In this document: positions 52,887-62,375 of the stretch, piece by piece
Layout: the number at the start of each line of letters is the position of its first letter
Numbering within the stretch: the first letter of the stretch is position 1
NCBI GenBank assembly: GCA_009833045.1
Contig: WUUP01000006.1
Span: 25,369 to 89,368 of the forward strand
From: Saprospirales bacterium GYS_P2D
GTDB taxonomy: Bacteria; Bacteroidota; Bacteroidia; Chitinophagales; Saprospiraceae
Direction: 5' to 3'
Length of the DNA: 64,000 nucleotides
Program-made: the position numbers and the translations under genes
The notes under the pieces: generated by a model
Told to the model about the DNA's origin: nothing
The model's database searches: none
What the model saw: the letters and a program-made list of their open reading frames with translations, nothing else

Positions 52887-55299
52887 AGTGTGGTGCTTGA
52901 TTTTCTGGATATATGGCGATCTGGTCGATGACGATACCCGTTTGATTTACGGATAGCTTGAGTTCGTGGTGGTCTACTTCTTTGATCTTTACTTTGTGTA
53001 TGGCTTTGACATGATTTTGAAGAATGTTTTGTTTCCAATCCTCGCTGCGACCTTTGGTGTTGAGAGAGATAGGGGCTGATGCTTCTTGATTCATACTGAT
53101 AGATAGCTGGTGGCTATAGTCATCGGCATGTGTGGGGAGACACCTTACCTCTATGATGTATGAACCCGTGTCAGGGATCGATACTTCATATGTGAGTGAT
53201 GGCCATGTCTCAAATTTTTTCTGAGTGAAGGGGTAAAGGCTCACGCTTTCATTACTATAGCCTAAACCTGGGATATGTTTCCATTCATATTGCTCACTGG
53301 CATCGGTAGTTTGATATTTACTGGCATTGATGTAGATGCTTCTGTCTTCACGTACACCGTGATCCGCAGTGCTGGCTGTCGTGTTCAGATGGTAGGTAGG
53401 CATCTGATAAGCGGGTAGATTGCGTGGTGCCATTGACATCATTTTGTTCCATTTGCCATCGGCGATATCTTCATTGTATTGCTCTGTGATTGATTTGATC
53501 TGATCATATGCTTCTACAGCTCTATCATGATATTCTTGACGCTCTTCAGTAGATTCAGCGATAGATGATAGATGCGCATAGAGAAATTTATGATTCATCA
53601 GCGCCGCTCCGATGACTGGGTAGGCGACCAGCTGATAGTAGGCATCTTGCTTGATATCAAGCAGGTCTTGAGCGACTTTTTCGACTCGATTCATGAGTTC
53701 GGTATAGCTATCGATGCGGCGCTGGATCTCGTTACCATTTGACTTGGTAAAAGCCGTCTGACGAGTCTCCGTATTGGGCTCGGTCTGACTCCAGCCCATG
53801 TACTCCGGTTTGCGTAGCACTGCCAGTCGATAGTACTCATCCATGATCGCACTGATCTCGGTTGATACCATTGGTCCAAACTCTCGCTCCGCCCATACTT
53901 CCAGATGCTCACGTATATTATCAGCAGATATACTATTGACATCCCATGCCAAGTCTAAGAAAAACTCCATATCATACTCCGCTGGTTTTATATCACCGAC
54001 ATTGGCGATCCATATTTTTTGGGCACCATTTTGGTAGGCTCTGGTCATCTCGTACCAGATCAGCCCAGGCTGCATAGTCGATAGCCACAGATAGTCATGT
54101 GGACGTCCCCAGTAGCTCAGATGATAGTAGATGCCACTACCTCCGATTCGTTTTTGTTCTTCTGGATTGCTGAGACGTCGGATGTAGCCATAGTTATCAT
54201 CGGTCCACATCAGGGTGATATCTTCTGGCACTTCGAGACCTTCATCGTAGAGGTAGAGTACTTCTTTGTAGGGTATGAATACCTGATGGATCTGATCCGC
54301 TGGGAGTTCGTATACTTCTTCAAGCATCTGTCGCTGATCAGCGAGGATCTGAGCCAACATATCCACCTGTTCTTGTACAGATTCGGCTCCTTCCATCTTG
54401 GAGTCGTGTACGCCTCTCATGCCTGTGGTGATGAGTACATTTCCCGCTTTAGCCTCATGGATACGGTCTCGCCAGTATTTTTTTATGGTTTCACTATTAG
54501 TGAAATAATTGTAGGCGCCCATAGTTTCTTTATCCCACTCACCGACATTATTGCGGAGCATGGGCTCTGCATGTGAGGTGCCAATATAGATACTGTATTT
54601 TTCAGCCATTTCTTTATTGCCAGGTATGCTGTAAAATGCTTTCGTCGAAGGGTGCATGGCTGGCCAAATGATATTTGCCTTTAGGCGCAGTAGCAGTTGA
54701 AATATCTTCTCGTACGTTTTAGGTCCTATGTCACCTGTCTCAGGCTCAAAGGTCTGCGCCGCCCATGGCTGTAGTCCCCAGTCTTCATCATTTAAAAATA
54801 TGCCTCTGAACTGCACCGATGGACTCTCCAGTATGCCCTCTTTGGGTAGGTCGATTCGGATTTTTCCCTTACGAGTAGGGGCTACATCAGCCCACCAGAT
54901 CCATGGTGATATACCCATGCGCTCTGCCAGATCAAATATGCCATATACTGTACCTCTGAGATCAGATCCGGTGATGGATAAGGTGTTTTGATCAATTGAT
55001 AGGGAGTACTGTTCCCAGGCCTCGGTGGGCTTATGAGTGATGCGTATGATTTTATCTGCGATTTCTGCTGATTGATGCCCTTCTTCCACAGAGATCTTTT
55101 TTCCTAATATCAATGACATGCCATCGGCGAGCTCTCCTGCAGCCCATAATATGAGTGAATCCGTCTCAGGGGCTACTACTATGGCAATATTTTCGTCGCT
55201 TGATATCAGGATAGAGGATTCTGTCTTATGATCCGCCGTACAAGACATCATCGTAGATAAAGAAATGAAGAATAGGGCGCTGATGAGCAGAGCTTTCAT
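52870..55299 (-). CDS. GH115 alpha-glucuronidase-type lipoprotein
   Basis: This 809-residue protein has a lipoprotein signal (STMMSC, Cys near 20) and the GH115 layout. An N-terminal domain leads into a barrel with FRGIFLNDEDWGLQPWA, LKANIIWPAMHPSTKAF, IGTSHAEPML, TTGMRGVHDS, LMWTDDNYGYIRRL and GGSGIYYHLSYWGRP. A helical region and a C-terminal beta domain follow. GH115 enzymes release (4-O-methyl-)glucuronic acid from xylan chains. It heads a two-gene unit with GH43 and is divergent from the SSS symporter. Confidence 0.92.
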   Translation of the reverse strand: MKALLISALFFISLSTMMSCTADHKTESSILISSDENIAIVVAPETDSLILWAAGELADGMSLILGKKISVEEGHQSAEIADKIIRITHKPTEAWEQYSLSIDQNTLSITGSDLRGTVYGIFDLAERMGISPWIWWADVAPTRKGKIRIDLPKEGILESPSVQFRGIFLNDEDWGLQPWAAQTFEPETGDIGPKTYEKIFQLLLRLKANIIWPAMHPSTKAFYSIPGNKEMAEKYSIYIGTSHAEPMLRNNVGEWDKETMGAYNYFTNSETIKKYWRDRIHEAKAGNVLITTGMRGVHDSKMEGAESVQEQVDMLAQILADQRQMLEEVYELPADQIHQVFIPYKEVLYLYDEGLEVPEDITLMWTDDNYGYIRRLSNPEEQKRIGGSGIYYHLSYWGRPHDYLWLSTMQPGLIWYEMTRAYQNGAQKIWIANVGDIKPAEYDMEFFLDLAWDVNSISADNIREHLEVWAEREFGPMVSTEISAIMDEYYRLAVLRKPEYMGWSQTEPNTETRQTAFTKSNGNEIQRRIDSYTELMNRVEKVAQDLLDIKQDAYYQLVAYPVIGAALMNHKFLYAHLSSIAESTEERQEYHDRAVEAYDQIKSITEQYNEDIADGKWNKMMSMAPRNLPAYQMPTYHLNTTASTADHGVREDRSIYINASKYQTTDASEQYEWKHIPGLGYSNESVSLYPFTQKKFETWPSLTYEVSIPDTGSYIIEVRCLPTHADDYSHQLSISMNQEASAPISLNTKGRSEDWKQNILQNHVKAIHKVKIKEVDHHELKLSVNQTGIVIDQIAIYPENQAPHYEIPK

Positions 55300-55492
55300 G
55301 TGCGTCTATGTTTTGCATGGCTAAAGTAGCCAAGCAAAAAGACTCTATCGCTTTAATCGCTGGCATTCATTTATACGCTTTTTGCACATCCTCGCACATC
55401 TGGACCCAATAAAATATCATCATTCACAGTACTCCTCTTATTATTCTTTCCCGATTTTTCTTGCTTTATTTATGGGCTGAAAAACTATCTAT

Positions 55493-57076
55493 ATGGCAAT
55501 TTTTACATTTTTAGCCTTCACGCTGGCAGTAGCTGTGATCGCATACATGTCTACTCGCTCTACTGACGAGAATACTTCTGAGGGATATTTCTTAGGAGGG
55601 AGGAGTCTCACCGCTGGTGTCATCGCAGGCTCACTACTATTAACTAATCTATCTACTGAGCAAATCGTCGGGCTCAATGGCTCAGCTTACTCTGAGGGAA
55701 TCCTTGTGATGGCCTGGGAGACCTTGGCTGCGATAGCGATGGTCGTGACAGCGATATTCTTACTCCCCAAATACCTTAAGGGAGGGCTGACTACAGTACC
55801 ACAGTTCCTCGAGGATCGCTACGATACTAAGACTAAGACCATCACCTCAGCTCTATTTCTGTCGGGCTATGCGATTGTATTTTTGCCAGTGGTGCTATAT
55901 ACGGGATCATTGGCGATAGCTACGATGTTTGGCATTCCTGAGGCCACTGGGATGACGCTCACTCAGTCTATTTGGGCCTGTGTATGGGGCATCGGGATCA
56001 TCGGTTCGATCTATGCGATTTTCGGTGGTCTGAAGGCAGTAGCCGTCTCCGATACGGTCAATGCGGTAGGACTCTTAATAGGTGGACTGTTGATACCTTA
56101 CTTTGGTCTACGATATATCGGTGATGGTAGTGTCATGTCTGGTATCTCGACACTCTATGAGACCCATCCTGACAAGTTTGAGTCATTAGGATCGAAGTCT
56201 GCGTCTGTACCATTTTCTACGATTTTCACAGGGATGATGCTCGTGCAGTTATTCTATTGGGGGACTAATCAGGCGATTATTCAGAGAGCCTTAGCGGCAA
56301 AAAATCTACAAGAAGGGCAAAAAGGCTTACTCTTAGCAGCATTTTTAAAGATATTAGGTCCACTCATCGTAGTGCTACCGGGTATCATCGCCTATTACAT
56401 CTTTGAGGGCAATCTCGAGAAAGCAGATCAAGCTTACCCCAAGCTGGTGAGCCAAGTGCTTCCAGTAGGCTTAGTAGGATTCTTCGCAGCAGTGTTATTT
56501 GGAGCGATCTTGAGTTCATTCAATAGTGCGCTCAATAGCTCCGTGACGCTCTTTGGCCTTGACATTTATAAAGAACATATCAATCCCGATGCTGACGAAA
56601 AAACAGTCGTTAAGTATGGTAAAGGATTTGGTATCATACTGGCGATAGCAGCGATGCTCATAGCTCCATTCCTCGAGAAGGCTGAGAGTATATTCTCCTA
56701 CCTACAGGAAATTAATGGCTGCTACAGTATTCCGATATTGACGATCATCGTAGTCGGCTACCTCACTAAGAGAGTACCAGCTATAGCCGCTAAGATCGGG
56801 CTCCTCTCAGGTGTGATCCTATACACGATCAGTCAGTTTATATTGAAGCCATATGTCTTTGGCGATGACAATTATCCTCACTTCTTGCATGTGATGGCGA
56901 TCCTCTTTGTGCTCAATGTAGTCATCATGCTCATCATCGGACGTATGTATCCGAGGGACACTGATTTCACCTTAGAGTATAGTAGAGATGTGGATATCAC
57001 GCCATATCGATATGTCAAAGAAGTAGGAGCTATATTGACCTTAGTAGTGGTAGGAATTTATATCTATTTTGCGTAA
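55493..57076 (+). CDS. SSS-family sodium/solute symporter
   Basis: This 527-residue inner-membrane protein has about 13-14 predicted helices. Family features include the early loop GYFLGGRSLTAGVIAGSLLLTNLSTEQIVGL and a mid-protein stretch (ILSSFNSALNSSVTLFGLDIY) matching the SSS sodium-site region. Position opposite the GH115/GH43 unit suggests uptake of a released sugar such as a uronic acid or pentose. The family also takes up many other solutes. The next gene overlaps by 1 bp. Confidence 0.9.
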   Translation: MAIFTFLAFTLAVAVIAYMSTRSTDENTSEGYFLGGRSLTAGVIAGSLLLTNLSTEQIVGLNGSAYSEGILVMAWETLAAIAMVVTAIFLLPKYLKGGLTTVPQFLEDRYDTKTKTITSALFLSGYAIVFLPVVLYTGSLAIATMFGIPEATGMTLTQSIWACVWGIGIIGSIYAIFGGLKAVAVSDTVNAVGLLIGGLLIPYFGLRYIGDGSVMSGISTLYETHPDKFESLGSKSASVPFSTIFTGMMLVQLFYWGTNQAIIQRALAAKNLQEGQKGLLLAAFLKILGPLIVVLPGIIAYYIFEGNLEKADQAYPKLVSQVLPVGLVGFFAAVLFGAILSSFNSALNSSVTLFGLDIYKEHINPDADEKTVVKYGKGFGIILAIAAMLIAPFLEKAESIFSYLQEINGCYSIPILTIIVVGYLTKRVPAIAAKIGLLSGVILYTISQFILKPYVFGDDNYPHFLHVMAILFVLNVVIMLIIGRMYPRDTDFTLEYSRDVDITPYRYVKEVGAILTLVVVGIYIYFA

Positions 57077-57426
57077 TGGACTCATATGATCAACTCAAGA
57101 AATATGCAGTTGAACTAATAGAAAATGGGGAAACTACTGTAAGAATAAGGGAGCTCTTACAAGCAGAAGGTATGTCAGAAATAGAAAGTAAAAGCCTTCT
57201 GAGACAGGTCGAGCGAGAGCGTATTGCAGATCAAAAGAATTCAATCTTAAGTTCGAATGGTCAAGAGGCTCTATGGATTGGGATCATACTATCGGTGCTG
57301 GGATTGGTGATCACTATTGGTACTAATCTGATGGGGACGGGCCAGTATGTATTTGCTTATGGGTTGATTTTTGGAGGCATTGGATTAGCGCTCTATGGTC
57401 ATAATATGAAAAATGGATCAACGTAG
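57076..57426 (+). CDS. small two-helix membrane protein
   Basis: This 116-residue protein has a soluble helical N-terminus (about residues 1-58, charged) and two membrane helices (about 65-85 and 90-108). Its ATG overlaps the symporter stop (TAATG), so it is translationally coupled to the transporter. No family is recognised. It could be an accessory subunit or an unrelated co-transcribed protein. Confidence 0.6.
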   Translation: MDSYDQLKKYAVELIENGETTVRIRELLQAEGMSEIESKSLLRQVERERIADQKNSILSSNGQEALWIGIILSVLGLVITIGTNLMGTGQYVFAYGLIFGGIGLALYGHNMKNGST

Positions 57427-57440
57427 ATCCGAATCATAAT

Positions 57441-57476
57441 AAAGGGTGAGATCGCAGTAATCTCACCCTTTCTTTA
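57441..57476. terminator. strong intrinsic terminator between convergent genes
   Basis: A perfect 12-bp stem (AAAGGGTGAGAT / ATCTCACCCTTT) with a 7-nt loop is followed by CTTT. It ends the symporter unit and, lying between convergent genes, may also serve the minus strand. Confidence 0.85.
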
Positions 57477-57494
57477 ATGGATTTATACGGAGTA

Positions 57495-58196
57495 TTATGC
57501 CATGACGGGCATAGTACGTAGTGTCTTTTTGACTGCCTCTCCGACTTTAGTGGCGGAGGCTGGATTTTGACCGGTGATCAGACGTCCATCTGCTACGACG
57601 AATGCTTCCCACTTATCAGCTTTCTCATAGGTGGCTCCACGTTCTTTGAGTTCGTCCTCGAGAAGGAATGGTACTACATCCTGTAGGTCTTGAGCTCGTT
57701 CTTCTTCATTAGTGAATCCAGCGACCCTTTTGCCATCTATCAGATTTTTTCCATTACTGAGTTTGATATTGAGTAGGCCTGCTGGACCGTGACATACAGC
57801 ACTCACCACGCCACCATTTTCATAGATATTGCTGGCTATATTAGCGAGTTGTTTGTTTTCTGGAAAGTCCCACATGGTCCCGTGACCACCGACATAGTGT
57901 ATGGCGGTATAGTCATTTGGATTGACCTCATCTGGGGTCATTGTATTCTCTATTTTAGCTTTGTACTTATCATTATTCCAAAACTCATTATTCACCTCAT
58001 CTGAGAGATCATAGCCATCTACTGGCGGCTTACCACCCTGAGGACTGACGAAGTCTATCTCGTACCCTTCTTCATGGAGTATTTTCCATGGATGGGCAGC
58101 CTCACTCAGATACCATCCAGTTTCTTTGCCGGTATCACCGAGCTCTTTGTGACTGGATAGGACGAATAAGATTTTTTCTGCTTTCTGCTTGTTCAT
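57495..58196 (-). CDS. DJ-1/PfpI superfamily (Hsp31-like) protein
   Basis: This 233-residue protein begins MNKQKAEKILFVLSSHKELG and carries the nucleophile elbow VSAVCHGPAGLL. The preceding YVGGHGTMWDFPE supplies the oxyanion region, and LITGQNPASATKVG fits the type 1 amidotransferase-like domain of Hsp31/glyoxalase III relatives. The likely role is carbonyl stress defence (methylglyoxal removal) or protein repair. The start was moved 18 codons inside the longest frame because the upstream part is not conserved-looking. Confidence 0.88.
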   Translation of the reverse strand: MNKQKAEKILFVLSSHKELGDTGKETGWYLSEAAHPWKILHEEGYEIDFVSPQGGKPPVDGYDLSDEVNNEFWNNDKYKAKIENTMTPDEVNPNDYTAIHYVGGHGTMWDFPENKQLANIASNIYENGGVVSAVCHGPAGLLNIKLSNGKNLIDGKRVAGFTNEEERAQDLQDVVPFLLEDELKERGATYEKADKWEAFVVADGRLITGQNPASATKVGEAVKKTLRTMPVMA

Positions 58197-58337
58197 GATA
58201 TGATTTGAGGGTTTAGTCGCTCTGTGCAGGGTGAGGCTCTGATGACGCATGCATAGAGCTTATGTTTGACTATTCTTTGAGCCTCTTAGTGTAGGTGAGA
58301 CGAGTCCAAAGCTCGAGTTTGTTCGATGGTGCTTTGT

Positions 58338-58913
58338 TTACTGGCCTTTGGTGCCTAGCTTTTTGACTTTGTCGAGCCATTTGTTTCGCCATTCATCCTT
58401 TGATAGTCGGACGGGCCCGATGCTTGTGACTTTGACAGGGCTCACACCGACGAATTTCATAGTTAGATCTCGGATGGCTCGAGTACTCGGATGACCATAG
58501 TATAAGCGATAGTACCACGCTGGCTGATCCATAGTGCAGATGATACGACCCGATTTTCCTTTGCAGTACTTATGCCACATGAGCGAGCCTTCTTTCTTCT
58601 GAAATGCAAATCCCGGCAAAAGTACACGATCGAGAAACCCTTTCATCAGAGCGGGTACCTGCCCCCACCATACAGGATAGACGAATACCCAGTGGTCGGC
58701 CCACTTGAGGGTCTCTTGGGCGGTGATGAGGTCAGGCTCGAGCTCAGTCCGCTTTCGATAGCCATATTGGAGATTGGGAATGAACTCCAGCTCAGCGACA
58801 TTGATCTGGCGGATCTCATGACCTGCTGATTTAGCGCCATCAGCGTAGGCTTTCGCCAATGCTGCATTATAGCTGTCTGGATTTGGATGTCCGAGGAGTA
58901 GGAGTATTTTCAT
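58338..58913 (-). CDS. flavodoxin-fold NAD(P)H oxidoreductase
   Basis: This 191-residue protein of the NQO1/KefF/MdaB type has the N-terminal motif KILLLLGHPNPDSYNAALA. The flavin-binding VYPVWWGQVPALMKGFLDRV and GKSGRIICTMDQP are both present. It should bind FMN or FAD and reduce quinones or similar compounds with two electrons, avoiding radical formation. It lies 5 bp downstream of the amidohydrolase gene on the same strand and is likely to be co-transcribed with it. Confidence 0.88.
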   Translation of the reverse strand: MKILLLLGHPNPDSYNAALAKAYADGAKSAGHEIRQINVAELEFIPNLQYGYRKRTELEPDLITAQETLKWADHWVFVYPVWWGQVPALMKGFLDRVLLPGFAFQKKEGSLMWHKYCKGKSGRIICTMDQPAWYYRLYYGHPSTRAIRDLTMKFVGVSPVKVTSIGPVRLSKDEWRNKWLDKVKKLGTKGQ

Positions 58914-58918
58914 GATCT

Positions 58919-61882
58919 CTATGGATGTGTGAGTAGATCTGATTTATTTATGAGGTGACCGTTGAGGAGTATTTTATCTATGCTTTTGAGATGATATATT
59001 GACTGCAATGGATCTTCGTCCAATATGAGTATGTCTGCCAGTTTGCCTCTGCTGATCGTACCCATGTGGTCCTGAGTATTGAGGGCCACAGCAGCATTGA
59101 TAGTAGCTGTGCGGAGGGTCTCCATTGGCGAAAGCCCGCCCTCCTCATAGGAGAGTAGCTCTGTATAGAGTCCAAATCCGTAAGGCAATATCGGCGAGTC
59201 CGTACCTGCTATGATATGAGCGCCGTTTTCGTTTAGTCGTTTCACCATACTGAGCTCTCTATTGAATATTTCGACGGCTACCTCATTATCAATGGCTTGA
59301 TCCATCATGGACTTAGCATAGGCGATGCTCCAGTCGGCTTCTTGTGCGAGGAGTGTCTCGTCTGAGAGGAGCTCTGGATGCCGAGATAGCGTGACGCCAT
59401 AGCTGCCATAGATATTGACTGTCGGGGTGAAATGCATCCCCGTCTCACTGATGATATCGATCACGTCAGCATATGTCTGATAGGTCTGAGACATCTTGGG
59501 CGTATAGCCTCTACGGCTGGTCCCCATGATATGCTCTACTCCATCTACTCCGTATGCAGCGGCAGGGTAGAGCTCATGAGAACTGACAGGTACGCCGAGC
59601 TCGTGAGCATAGTCTACTACCATCTGCTGGACGCTATCAGGTAGGCGCACATAGGTCTTGATCATATCATAGTCGAGCGCTTTTGCCCGTTGTAGCTCAC
59701 GATTGACCTGATCGATAGAATGCTGAGCATAGGTGCCATTATAGTAGACCCGGTTGCCATCGATGGGGCTACCTGTGTAAAATATCCTCGGATGGAGTAA
59801 GTCGCCTGCCTGTTGAGCTTCTTTGCGGTTTTGGGCGTCATAGGGATAGGTCGCAGGATCTCGAGTGCTGGTGACACCCCAGGCGAGCCATTTTCGGCCG
59901 AGTACCTCACCAAGATCACTTCCTTGGTGGGCATGCATGTCGATGAGACCGGGCATGACGTATTGCTCAGAAGCATCGATGAAAATGGTCGACGGACGGT
60001 CTTCCTGATGTGACTCGATCGCATGAATCCTGTGCCCAATAATAACAATATCTTGATCTATGAGGGGCTCATCCGACTCCATCGTGATCACGGTGCCAGC
60101 ATGTATGACGACCGTATCTGTAGGTAGCTCGGGACGATAGCTGAGTCCCAGCGATATCGCTTTGCTTTCACGAGACTCTATATCTAAAATATGGAGCTGA
60201 TCTGTCGCCATATAAAGCAGCTGTCCCTTTCTTGTCCATGAGGGTACGTCCGAGAGATGATCGGTGAGCTGGATCGCTTGGCCTATAGGCTGTAGGCCCT
60301 GATCAATCTGAGTATACCAGAGCAATCCCTGAGAAATGTAGGCCATGTGCTGTCCATCATACGAGATCACGGGGCCGTCATTGGCTCGACCACCAAAACT
60401 CTGATGTCGAGGCTGTGCTTGATTTTTGACAGCTCCAGAGGAGATGTTTACGGATATTATGCGATTGATCCCCTCTCGATACAGCGTAGAGTAGGGCTGC
60501 AGGATCGACAGTAGTAGGTGCTCATCATCACCACTCCAAGAGGGACTACTGATGCTGAATGGAAAGTCTCGACTTATCTGCGTTATCTCTTGTTTAGCCA
60601 GATCGACGGTGAGTAGGCGACCTCGTCTCGGCCCAAGTGCAAAGCTCAGTGCCACCTGTGTACCTGCCTTGTTGACAGCGATGCCACTCGGCATACCGCT
60701 GATCTCAGTGATGGAAGTGAGCAGAGATGATGATAGTTCATAGCTCCAGAGGGCAGTGTGACCTCCGTGATCCGAGGCAAAGTAAACCGTCTCACTATTT
60801 GGCGACCAATTAGGCATGAGCTGTATAGCCAGGTCATGCGTGATGCGCTGATTCTCTCCAGTCTGCAGATCATGTATCCAGAGATCTCCCAGAGCGATAT
60901 AGCTGATGTGCCTACCATTAGGAGAGATTTTCGGACAGTGTATCCCTTTCGCTGGTTGAGCGTTATCGTTATCGAAGTCATACTCTTTTCGCACATAGTC
61001 GTCTCGCAGTATCTCGATAGTCGCCTGCCAAGGGATATAGCTATACTGCCCACTCTGGATATCTCGATGTCGTATCTGTCCATCTGCTGTATATGCGATA
61101 ATGTCCTCATCGATCATCTGTGCCCTGAATGGGAATACATCTTCTGTCATAGCACTGAGGGTAGTGATGGAGGCGTCAGATGTGCTAATCAGCAAGAGTG
61201 AGCTACTGAGGTCTTCGATCTCAACTGTACTGAGGGTGGAGTCGGAGAGTAATGTTGGGCCATAAAGTGGGGCTGAGCTTTGATAGATGCTCTTCTTTTG
61301 GCCGGTAGTGAGATCATGCAGCATAAGATCATAGCGATCTGGAGAGTCTGAGACATAGCATAGCTGCTGATTCAGTACATGAGGTGCGTATTCATTGCCT
61401 ATGTCATCCGTGATTGCCGCAATACGGCCTGTATATCGGTCCATCATCCATATGTCGTAGGTGCCAGCTCGATCGGAGGAGTAGTAGATTTGCTGACCGT
61501 CAGATGACCAGCAGGGCTCTCGATGATCATATCGACCTGTAGTCAGCTGAGTGCTGGACTGAGTCGCTCGATCCCAGAGATAGATATGCCAGTTAAAATC
61601 TCGATATGCTTGATACACGATCTGCTGACCATCTGGGCTCCACTGTGGCTGTCGTGCGTCCCACTTAGGATCGGTGATAGCAGTCGCTATCTCATCATGA
61701 GCAGGTCTGATCCATAGTGTGCCTTGTAGGTCAAATACTACATCTCCATTGGCAGATTGGTGGGCAGCGATATTAGTACCCTCGGTGATATCGATCCGCA
61801 GCGTAGTCGACTCATCTACAGTCGGAGTCGCACACTGACTGAAGACAAAAACTGATAATAAGCTGAAAATGTATAAGCGCAT
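58919..61882 (-). CDS. PD40 propeller-amidohydrolase lipoprotein
   Basis: This 987-residue protein has a lipobox (FVFSQC, Cys17). The N-terminal two thirds contain TolB/PD40-type blades, each with phrases such as PQWSPDGQQIVY, CWSSDGQQIYYSSDRAG and PNWSPNSETVYFASDHGG. From about residue 590 an amidohydrolase domain follows, with the metal motif GLIDMHAHQG, histidines in VSSHELYP and GVEHIMG, and the aspartate in IIAGTDSPILPYG. It is an outer-membrane or periplasmic hydrolase, probably acting on a peptide-like or cyclic amide substrate. The propeller may gate or bind substrate. Confidence 0.9.
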   Translation of the reverse strand: MRLYIFSLLSVFVFSQCATPTVDESTTLRIDITEGTNIAAHQSANGDVVFDLQGTLWIRPAHDEIATAITDPKWDARQPQWSPDGQQIVYQAYRDFNWHIYLWDRATQSSTQLTTGRYDHREPCWSSDGQQIYYSSDRAGTYDIWMMDRYTGRIAAITDDIGNEYAPHVLNQQLCYVSDSPDRYDLMLHDLTTGQKKSIYQSSAPLYGPTLLSDSTLSTVEIEDLSSSLLLISTSDASITTLSAMTEDVFPFRAQMIDEDIIAYTADGQIRHRDIQSGQYSYIPWQATIEILRDDYVRKEYDFDNDNAQPAKGIHCPKISPNGRHISYIALGDLWIHDLQTGENQRITHDLAIQLMPNWSPNSETVYFASDHGGHTALWSYELSSSLLTSITEISGMPSGIAVNKAGTQVALSFALGPRRGRLLTVDLAKQEITQISRDFPFSISSPSWSGDDEHLLLSILQPYSTLYREGINRIISVNISSGAVKNQAQPRHQSFGGRANDGPVISYDGQHMAYISQGLLWYTQIDQGLQPIGQAIQLTDHLSDVPSWTRKGQLLYMATDQLHILDIESRESKAISLGLSYRPELPTDTVVIHAGTVITMESDEPLIDQDIVIIGHRIHAIESHQEDRPSTIFIDASEQYVMPGLIDMHAHQGSDLGEVLGRKWLAWGVTSTRDPATYPYDAQNRKEAQQAGDLLHPRIFYTGSPIDGNRVYYNGTYAQHSIDQVNRELQRAKALDYDMIKTYVRLPDSVQQMVVDYAHELGVPVSSHELYPAAAYGVDGVEHIMGTSRRGYTPKMSQTYQTYADVIDIISETGMHFTPTVNIYGSYGVTLSRHPELLSDETLLAQEADWSIAYAKSMMDQAIDNEVAVEIFNRELSMVKRLNENGAHIIAGTDSPILPYGFGLYTELLSYEEGGLSPMETLRTATINAAVALNTQDHMGTISRGKLADILILDEDPLQSIYHLKSIDKILLNGHLINKSDLLTHP

Positions 61883-62056
61883 ATCAGAAAGATAAGGAAA
61901 TCACTATGCACTTTTAAAGGGACCCTGTTGAATTGCCTATTAATTATACTGGGTAAACATTAGGCGGGGTTTAACTGTGTGATATAAAAATGATAGCCTA
62001 TCCGTGATAGCCCCTATCCACGAGTAAAAACAGCAACCAGTCAGAATAAACTCTCC

Positions 62057-62356
62057 CTACTCAAAAACCTGGATGGTATGTAGATTCATACTCTTGAAGG
62101 TGCCTTCTTTGTAGGAGGCATACCATTCGGCACCATTTGGGATGTTGGCCATATTGGCTTCCGCCATTTTAGCGGCCTCTTTTGATACCCAATAGACGAT
62201 GTCAGTATATCGGCCATCCTCTGTTTTTAGGATTTCCCATTTCATGAATCCTACCTGCTTAATCATCCAGCTATCTACGACCTCTTTCGCTACTTTGAAT
62301 AAGTGCTCCTCAGTGACGCCTGCTGCCAGCTCATAGGTGATTATGTCTTTGTACAT
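62057..62356 (-). CDS. small dimeric alpha/beta-barrel-like protein
   Basis: This 99-residue protein starts MYKDIITYELAAGVTEEHL. The order strand, helix (LFKVAKEVVDSWMIKQ), strand (FMKWEILKTEDGRYTDIVYW), helix and strand fits the ferredoxin-like ABM/dimeric alpha-beta barrel superfamily. The function is unknown. The start at 62356 was preferred; the longer frame to 62392 runs into the end of the next gene, whose stop lies only 19 bp away. Confidence 0.6.
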   Translation of the reverse strand: MYKDIITYELAAGVTEEHLFKVAKEVVDSWMIKQVGFMKWEILKTEDGRYTDIVYWVSKEAAKMAEANMANIPNGAEWYASYKEGTFKSMNLHTIQVFE

Positions 62357-62375
62357 ATTTCGGTTTTTAGTGCCG

